From: Siphonodentalium dalli
Lineage: Eukaryota; Mollusca; Scaphopoda; Gadilida; Siphonodentaliidae
DNA length: 64,000 bases
Direction: 5' to 3'
Assembly (NCBI GenBank): GCA_032622095.1
Contig: CP136068.1
Coordinates: forward strand, 136,161,989 to 136,225,988
In this document: positions 57,062 to 64,000 of the stretch, piece by piece
Position numbering within the stretch: the stretch's first letter is position 1
Layout of the letters: each line of letters starts with the position of its first letter
Program-made: the position numbers and the translations under genes
The notes under the pieces: model-generated
Told to the model about the DNA's origin: nothing
The model's input: only the letters and a program-made list of their open reading frames with translations
Databases searched by the model: none

Positions 57062-60000
57062 TTAACAGTCAGCATCACTATCTTCATCATCATAATCATC
57101 TCCGTCAACCGCCTCAATTTCAAACACATATTCGCACGAGTCACATTTGCATGCATTGGTACAAGAAATACCTTGTTGTTGACATGAACAAGATTTTGGT
57201 TGACAACCTGACTTGGTACTGCACACACACACAGGTAACCATTTCCATAATTGCGACTGGGGCCATTCGCCAGTCCACACAGTCAATGCCATCGCCGTTA
57301 ATAACCCAGCCATTGCCATCTGGCGAGGCAATATCATCTTATGTCTCCAAAGAATTTTCCCACAAATATATTTGATAATTTGCACGAATAGTGAGGTAAA
57401 GAACTTATTTTTCAGTTGGAGGTAGTAAGTGGCTAGCTGTCTGGTTCTTAGCAAGCAGTCTGTATCGCAGGTAAGATCCGATGTCATCTCATCACCATAC
57501 ATGGCACAGCAAAATTTGCATATGTCGACCAGGAAACCATTGATTTGCACAGTATCTAAAGATTATCCAAGTTTTCCTAGAACTTCAGCACTTTCTGGTT
57601 GTTTCTGTATCAAATTGAATGGTCGTATTTTTCTCTTGTTGACAAATGCTTCGACTGTATCGCATCCCGTGAATGCACGAAAGCCTAGCAGGCCTTTCAA
57701 TGTGAGCTCTTCCATGTTGTTACTTATTGAGTTAATAGAAATGAGACTAGGTCTTGCTGTACTTCCAGATTTGAAATAGATTTCAGCTCCTATTTTTTGA
57801 GAGAATGATATAAGAAGGATTTCGACATCCGTGTCAGGAGAATGTACTGCGATGCTATTGTGCCCCTGCTGACTGGCATCATTTGCGTGGAATACTATCT
57901 TCGTGTCAGCTTCCTCTTGGTGGCATATTAAACGAGTACACTCTGACACAACATTGTCACTAATGCGCATTCATTTACTCCCAACTGTGATATACAGCTC
58001 TTTATCGATTAATAAGCTCACATAATATTGGGTGGACCACTCGGTGGCTAGAAATGCAACTAGTGCAGTCTTGTTCTCTGCGTCTCAAAGAAATCGACTC
58101 CAGTTCTGTTGATTAAGTGGTGACTTTTGATCTCGGCCAGATATTTTTATCTTCAGAGCCCCATCATCAGCCGCACGCCGTTCATGTTCAACATCCTTAA
58201 TGGGGTTTTCAGCATACACATTCTAAACGAAGTCGATCCTTGTCGCTCCACCCCTGAAGATCGGTTTAATTTTTGTATTGAAAATAGATTTTGCAACATC
58301 CTTCCACATTCCTGGAACGTAACTTGACTATGAAAAATTGCCATGGCATCAAGAATCACACAACTACATTTCACATTGCCGTCTCCACTGTCATCAAGCG
58401 ATTCCAACAGTCCACCGAGTTTCGACTTTCGTGTTTTGTACATTCGTCCATCTGATGTTGTCAGTGATGGAGGTACTGGAATCAATGGATACTTCAGGAT
58501 CTCATTCATATTCAGTTGCTGGTTCTGCCCAATTATTGTCATTCTAGCAAATGTGTTCCTGACAGCTTTAACAACATCATCTCTGGTGTTCGCTTTTCCT
58601 TTCTTCGATTTCGGTTTGAGCAGTGACCCAATTCTGGTCTTCTTTATGGGCTGCAGAAATCCACCTTTGATGAATTTAGCCTGTTTTCAATGAATTCTGA
58701 TGCAAATTTTTCGCCTAAAGCCTCTGCACCAAGAAGATCATTTGCTATCTTGCCTGTAATTGTTGCACCAGAACTTAAAATACTGCTCGCACTGCATGGA
58801 AGAAATGGTTTGGTACCCCAATCTTCAATTGTTTGAACAATAGCTTGCACATCTTTAAGGTCACGTTCGATTCTCTTCGGAGAGAGGTCAGCTGTACTCG
58901 AATTGTGTCGATGAACACCAAGGCCTGCACATTCCAGACATCGCATTTGAACAATGCTTCGGACATGCTGGGTTAAAACTCAGCGATCAGCAACTCCCTG
59001 CTGGTTGCTGAACATAACTATCCCGCCTTTAACTTTCATTACTCTGTTGGCCTTTTCCACCACATAACCCAAAGGAACTCTGCTGAACGTATTCATATCG
59101 GTGAGCTGTGCAGCAAATCCTCCGTCAGCAAGGTATTTGTATGCAGTTGGATTCTCTGTTTTCAAAGCTGTCATCTTTGACCAGTAGTATGGGAGATACC
59201 GCGCATAATTATGGTGATCATATGCGAATATGTAAGGCATGGCTTTTCTAATACAGAGTAGATTTAGTTCCCAGTCACTTTCACGATATGATCGAATAAG
59301 CCCGAGCAAAATCTCACACATACCCATGAAAGAATCCCAAAATGCAAACATTGGCCCCTGGTCAGTTTTCTCAAATTCAGTCCAAAGGTCGAACATGTCG
59401 CAAAATTCCTTTGAATTCAGAACATCTTCTGCTGACTTCGGGCATTGATCTTCTCTCAGAATTGATATAAGTCTCTTTAAATCAGAATCATCATTTTTGG
59501 CTTCATCTTCATTTGCAGCCTCGGAGCTTTCTTCCTTTTCTTCGGAAGCAGAAATTCGACTCTCAATCCGGACTTTGAATGCAGCCAGTTTCATTCGAGA
59601 GAAAGCTTCAAAAAACAATTTGAATATACAGCGATTGTAATGTTTACAACAGAGCACATAGTCCACGGAACCAGCAGCGACAACACCAGATTCTATCATC
59701 AGGTATCTTAGGCCCGCAATCACAAAACGGGTACTAATAATGGATGCAAAGTTCATTACTAAATGGAAACCACCCATTCTCAAGATAATATGAGAAGAAA
59801 GTTATTCTTTCTCCAGAACTTCAACCATTTTACTGAAGATATCATGATCACTGACGACAAATACGAAGTCAAGGTTAAGGTCCTTCCTTACACTGTTGAT
59901 ATGCTGTAACAAAGAATATACAACAGCAATGTCTGTTGAAGATTGAGATGTTACCGGTACTTGTTCAATTAATGATTTCATTGGAATTTCATTTGAAACA

Positions 60001-61175
60001 TTAAGATTGAATCCGGTCCACGAAGGAACATGCTTCTCTGCATTATTGACATCCAATCCAAAAGAAGAAGGTGAACGATGCAGCACGACATAGGTTCAGA
60101 TGAAGCATTTGTTGAGGGAGCATTAATTGGTTGAATCTTTTGTCGTTTTCCAGCATAGTAGGGTGGTATTCCTTTTTGACATGAACTAAAGGAATGTCTC
60201 CCGGTTCGTGGCTTGGAGTGAATGGGAGGAGATGCTGAGTTAAGAGAATTTTGAATAATGCAGCCACTGGTTCCATGAAACGTACCACATCCACTCAATG
60301 TCTCTTGGTTAATCTGTGTTATCATATGCTATGCTCACAGGCTCACCCACACAATCATAGTGATTCGGGAATAACAGTCTTCTCTGACTCATTCAAAATT
60401 TCGGCGACAGTAGTTTCAGCTTCTCTTATGTATTCGTTGGGCACACCATGGCCGAATATATTTAGTAGACGAACAACTTCTGTAGACCCTGTTGTTTAGC
60501 GAACTGTCCAGGGAAGAGCTATTTGTTTAGGCATCACGATTTTCCGTTTGATGAGCAATACACAAGATCTTGTGCTATACTTAAGATCTGTATGTGGGTC
60601 GTTGGTCCAACCTGAACTTTCCCGGTTAATGAATTAACTGTCATTTCAGCTGAAGACACAATCCATGCTAGCATATAATAATTGTAGACAAGTGGAGGGA
60701 TGGAAATTACACTCTCAACCATGTCGTGTGGTCTTGGTGGCCATGCATCTGATGATTTGACCTTCAGAACCTGATCCCATACTTGCTTGCAAATCTCATA
60801 TAGCTGGTGTTTGGCATCTTCGGCAAGAGTTCCAGTTATGCCACTTTCGATTACACTTCCTGTCTCAACATCGGCACAATATACGAATTCTGAAGCAGAT
60901 ATTGACCTGTTTTTAGGCACAAAAAGCCAATTTGATTTCCAAACCAATGTTTTAGTTTTCTTTTCACTCTGCCGCTATCGAGGTCACAACTTTGCACTCC
61001 ATTTTCATTCAAAATAGAACGGTAACGTGCCAATATTTCGGCCATTGGTATAACGTTGTACTCCTTCATGACTGTTTGATCCAACTCTGGGATTAGAATA
61101 CGAAAACATTCTTCATAAGTAACTGATGATGACACATCCAAGCTTTCAGCTTTCAGTCTCTCCAAAACATGCTCC
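57062..61175 (-). pseudogene. large transposase with XPG-like nuclease and CxC C-terminus (broken)
   Basis: Minus-strand protein of at least 1,200 residues in at least eight frame pieces. Order: VKRKLKHWFGNQIGF (about 60950), PPLVYNYYMLAWI and HIQILSIAQDLVY (60700-60560), VVRLLNIFGHG (60450), ETLSGCGTFHGTSGCIIQ (60300-60250), WTGFNLNV (60010), FVVSDHDIF (59840), RMGGFHLVMNF, GVVAAGSVDY and FAYDHHNYARYLPYYW (59780-59170), an XPG-N-like VILDAMAIF (58365), HQEEADTKIVFH, HSPDTDVEILL and FRAFTGCDTVEAF (57920-57640), then the Cys cluster SGCQPKSCSCQQQG and CTNACKCDSC (57210-57130) and an acidic tail. EADT, DTD and GCD are the acidic positions expected of an XPG/FEN-type site; DN-x-D, SDHD and later Glu/Asp are candidate transposase residues. 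The N-terminus ends at the MITE inserted at 61179. Confidence 0.8.
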
Positions 61176-61178
61176 CTT

Positions 61179-61574
61179 TTAACCCTTTACCCAACAGAAG
61201 GGCCCTGTGCCAATGCATTCTCTTATATATGCGAGTCGACCATAGGTCGCCTCGCATATATAAGAGAATGCATTGGCTTAACACATTAAAAATTATAAAA
61301 TTGTTAAAGAATGTAAGAAAAAATGGTAAAAAGTGTTATTTTTTTTTTTTAGGCCAATGCATTCTCTTATATATGCGAGGCGACCTATGGTCGACTCGCA
61401 TATATAAGAGAATGCATTGGCACAGGGCATAACTGTAACTATCACAATGTGGTCAAGGAGCCGGTTCCAATGATATCCATATGTGTATGGTTCTATTGAG
61501 ACAGACCGAAGATATTTTAGGCTGTTGAAGCTTTATTTGGCCGGTTTTGGCCGGTTTGTTGGGTAAAGGGTTAA
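61179..61574 (-). mobile_element. piggyBac-like MITE, copy 3
   Basis: 396 bp with TTAA at both ends, same orientation as copy 2 and near-identical to it. It sits right at the upstream edge of the readable transposase sequence, so it interrupts the element after or while it decayed. Confidence 0.9.
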
Positions 61575-61874
61575 AGTGATCTACACAGTTTTTGTGATAC
61601 TTTATATTCTATGCTGTGACCCTATTTAAAAGTTATCAAGGGATAGGTTTAATAATTTATTGATATTGAATGGTTTGGGTTCTAGGAAACATGTATATGT
61701 TATAAATAGCTTTCTAGATGCCAGGTTGTGACGCTCGTACGTCAAATTAATCTTTAAAAAAAGAAAACATGAAGCAATATAATCAGTAAATGCTCTTTAT
61801 TTCAGATGTAGTCCATCTAATAATGAGAACAAGACCAACGATTATGATGCAGTGGCCTATCCTGTCATGTTGGC

Positions 61875-63056
61875 ATATAATCCTTATTCAGAAACCAAAA
61901 TAGACTATCATATCCTTCAGGTTTCACAATACAGATAATGGACCCATACATGTACAGACCTAGTTTCAGACCTTCTATACGTGGTTAATCATCTGGTTGA
62001 AATCACAATCATGTCAAGGAATACTGTAACTAATTTATGCCAAATACCGCATTATTTTCATATTTTATTAGTAAAATTCAGAGAAAAACTGTTTTATTAT
62101 ACGCTCAACAGTGAATTATAGAAAGAAACGCGTTTAGATAAACATCGATATCACCCAGAAGGGGATATAGAATAATATACTTTCACACTAGCTCGCGCGT
62201 GCGACCGATTCACTTGCGTGTACCAATACTGTTTCCGGTTTGTACTGTTGAAGAAGGACACAGTGAAAGAACCCATTGTGATATTCTAATTTATATTATA
62301 TTCACTGATATTACATTTATAATAATTTATAATTTATGGGGGGGGGGGGGAATAAAGGGAAGAATACGGAAACTATATTTATATATTCTGCGGATGGTGA
62401 AGTAGCTTTGCGTGAACAGGCAGCGATCAGCTGATGGCTTCAAAAATGATGCATCGATTGAAGACGATTGTGAGATCATTTAACGTCGTAAATGGTGAAT
62501 TTCTTTGGAAATGCGTATAATAAAAAGAATATCTAGTGTTTTTTGAGTGCATACCGAAAAATATGTCATTCGTGACCGAGACAAATGTTTATTTTCGCTC
62601 GCGGCAAGCCGCTCGCGAAAATAAACATTTGTCTCGCCCACTCATGACATATTTTTCGGCAACCACTCAAAAACACTAGATATCCTCTATGAATTTAAAA
62701 AATAAAATAAAAATCATTAAACGCTCTATAAATATCATTTTAAAAAAATATATTTTTAACGGAAAAATATTGAACAAACTACAAATTTATTTAAAACAAC
62801 ATCATTCAAGCATGTTTTAATAATCAGAGTGGAGAATTAATGCATTAATTTTATCTGCAGATGGAAAATCCAAGGTAGACCTAAATTTCAGAAATAACGG
62901 TGACGGCCATTTTGAATGCAAGATGGCGTCCATTTTGGACACTTTTCAGAGTTGGTAACAAGCTGATTCCTGACACCCTAGGGGTACTCTACAAGATTAA
63001 ACAATAAAACCAACAGCGTTTGAGGTGTCATGCTACATCACCCGTAGCCGCCTGAC
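61875..63056. repeat. right terminal inverted repeat, enlarged by an insertion
   Basis: The inverse of 56421-57005, interrupted at a TTTATT/AATAAA-rich point by about 580 bp (62100-62690). That insert holds a 13-base G run at 62338 and the hairpin at 62528-62686. Confidence 0.85.
62528..62686. repeat. hairpin with about 75-bp arms
   Basis: Left arm ATATCTAGTG, AAAAATATGTCAT, GAGACAAATGTTTATTTTCG, CTCGCGGC; right arm the reverse complement. The centre is GCGGCAAGCCGC. A few mismatches and short bulges. Confidence 0.85.
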
Positions 63057-63639
63057 TAAACAGCGTGCAACTGTCGCGTGACAATAAAACGCACACGTGT
63101 TATTTTGTTATTGCATTACAATTCAGAGAATTTTTAAATTCAAGCTCTAGTTGTTTTGTGTCGGTAAAGGTAGCTTATAGTAATGACTTATTTCATGTTT
63201 CGTTGGTATCTTAGGAAAGAGCAAACCCTGTTAAGAAAAAAAAAATCAATTGCACAATCCGCATATATCCCCCACAGATGCGGCTTTTTGCTTTTTAAGG
63301 GACATGACTTGAATAAAAATGAAGTGACATAGCCTTTTGCAGGTGGATATTGATGACCGAGATTCAAAATTGTGCATGGAAATATTTCGATGGACAAAAT
63401 CCGTTCCATGCGGATATCACCACAACCACCACTCATACACAGTGACCCCATGGTGGTCCAATGTCACGGATCAAACTATCATTGAAATCCGACTTACGCT
63501 GATTTAGATAGAGCTTCGATGTTGATACGGACGGACGGTGAGATCCACAAAAAAACAATTTGTGTCCGGAGAAATGCGTGTTCCCCCTGGTGATATTATT
63601 GACTACATAACGGACATTTTCACAAATACTGTTTCTTTT
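63057..63639. other. interval with one possible plus-strand exon
   Basis: After TTTTGCAG the plus strand is open from 63343 to TAG 63505-63507 (VDIDDRDSKLCMEIFRWTK, YHHNHHSYTVTPWWSNV). I cannot name a family and the support is weak. Otherwise nothing recognised. Confidence 0.25.
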
Positions 63640-64000
63640 TTAACCCTTTACCCAACAAACCGACAAAACCGGCCAAATAAAGCTTCAACAGCCTAAAATA
63701 TCTTCGGTCTGTCTCAATAGAACCATACAAATATGGATATCATTGGAACCGGCTCCTTGACCACATTGTGATAGTTACAGTTATACCCTGTGCCAATGCA
63801 TTCTCTTATATATGCGAGTCGACCATAGGTCGCCTCGCATATATAAGAGAATACATTGTCCTAACACTTTTTACCATTTTTTCTTACATTCTTTAACAAT
63901 TTTATAATTTTTAATGTGTTAAGCCAATGCATTCTCTTATATATGCGAGGCGACCTATGGTCGACTCGCATATATAAGAGAATGCATTGGCACAGGGCCG
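63640..64000 (+). mobile_element. piggyBac-like MITE, copy 4, cut by the window end
   Basis: Starts TTAA-CCCTTTACCCAACA and is colinear with copy 1. About 17 bp are missing just after the first hairpin (the AAAAAAAATCTG stretch of copy 1), and the hairpin has two substitutions. The final ~19 bp (TGTTGGGTAAAGGGTTAA) lie outside the window. Confidence 0.9.

Larger units (their letters stand above)
56421..63056 (-). mobile_element. 6.6-kb Academ-like DNA transposon (XPG/CxC type), nearly complete
   Basis: TA borders both ends (56419-56420 and 63057-63058). The ends read inward GTAGAGCGGCTACGGG and GTCAGGCGGCTACGGG. Long terminal inverted repeats (56421-57005 and 61875-63056, the right one enlarged by an insertion) enclose a single broken gene on the minus strand. 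A transposase with an XPG-like nuclease and a Cys-rich end matches what is known of Academ transposons. Academ elements are reported with 3-4-bp duplications, so the TA borders may mean a different branch. It directly abuts element B. Insertions: piggyBac-like MITE (61179) and a hairpin-bearing insert (about 62100-62690). Confidence 0.75.

Noticed and set aside
57151-57779. Plus-strand open frames across the XPG/CxC region
   Set aside because: Shadows of the minus-strand transposase; the conserved motifs are all on the minus strand.
61169-61432. 87-codon open frame with an internal duplicated peptide
   Set aside because: It is a readthrough of the two MITE hairpins; the duplicated peptide comes from the palindromes.
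63188-63451. 87-codon minus-strand open frame as a candidate 5' exon of DUF885
   Set aside because: It lacks the HE..GHH region and any DUF885 similarity; splice sites do not fit.

Overview
This is a eukaryotic, AT-rich, intron-rich and very transposon-rich window. No ORF longer than about 270 codons is intact. The two host genes I can support have short exons with GT-AG splice sites, matching phases and introns up to about 22 kb. Their types (a secreted PAN/Cys-rich/C-type-lectin protein and a GPI-anchored DUF885 protein), together with the mix of DNA transposons, suggest a marine invertebrate, perhaps a mollusc or another lophotrochozoan. That placement is inference.

Host genes. On the plus strand a secreted C-type-lectin gene runs from 7008 to 38228 in four recognisable exons (signal peptide plus PAN-like; Cys-rich; two CTLD exons). 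It carries a probable frameshift in exon 1 and an in-frame TGA in exon 4, so it may be a pseudogene. On the minus strand the 3' part of a DUF885-family gene runs from 54616 down to 44512 (four exons joining in frame, ending in a GPI-type tail) and continues beyond the recognised exons. The two genes converge on 38-44 kb.

Mobile DNA. 0-4.5 kb: Ty3/gypsy pol remnant, a 400-bp piggyBac-like MITE, a PHD-finger fragment and a dispersed repeat. 14.9-18.6 kb: hairpin MITE, Kolobok-like MITE and a decayed non-LTR retrotransposon. 19.15-32.03 kb: a 12.9-kb fold-back structure with nested inverted repeats, minisatellites and fragments of an XPG-nuclease-like transposon protein. 34.8-37.0 kb: a PIF/Harbinger derivative with a MADF remnant and a nested hAT-like MITE. 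38.9-44.5 kb: minisatellite, tRNA-derived SINE-like sequence, fold-back MITEs, hAT-like MITEs and piggyBac-like MITE copy 2. 45.4-49.5 kb: an element with a perfect 8-bp target duplication around a TA-flanked fold-back element carrying the C-terminal CxC domain of the same XPG family. 52-54 kb: Kolobok-like MITE copy 2, minisatellites and microsatellites. 54.7-56.4 kb: second PIF/Harbinger derivative. 56.4-63.1 kb: a nearly complete 6.6-kb transposon with ~0.6-kb terminal inverted repeats around a broken gene for a large transposase with XPG-like nuclease and Cys-rich C-terminus (Academ-like). 63.6-64.0 kb: piggyBac-like MITE copy 4, cut by the window end.

Main message: three separate elements here carry pieces of one protein family (XPG-like nuclease plus CxC-type Cys cluster), have long inverted repeats, and are each flanked by TA with termini starting in G. 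This is the best candidate for an under-described transposon system. The other strong observations are the double-hairpin piggyBac-like MITEs, a 62-bp templated insertion copied from 895 bp away, and the giant fold-back with RFX-like and YY1-like motifs in its repeats. All coordinates of repeats were read by eye; ends without a stated target duplication are approximate.
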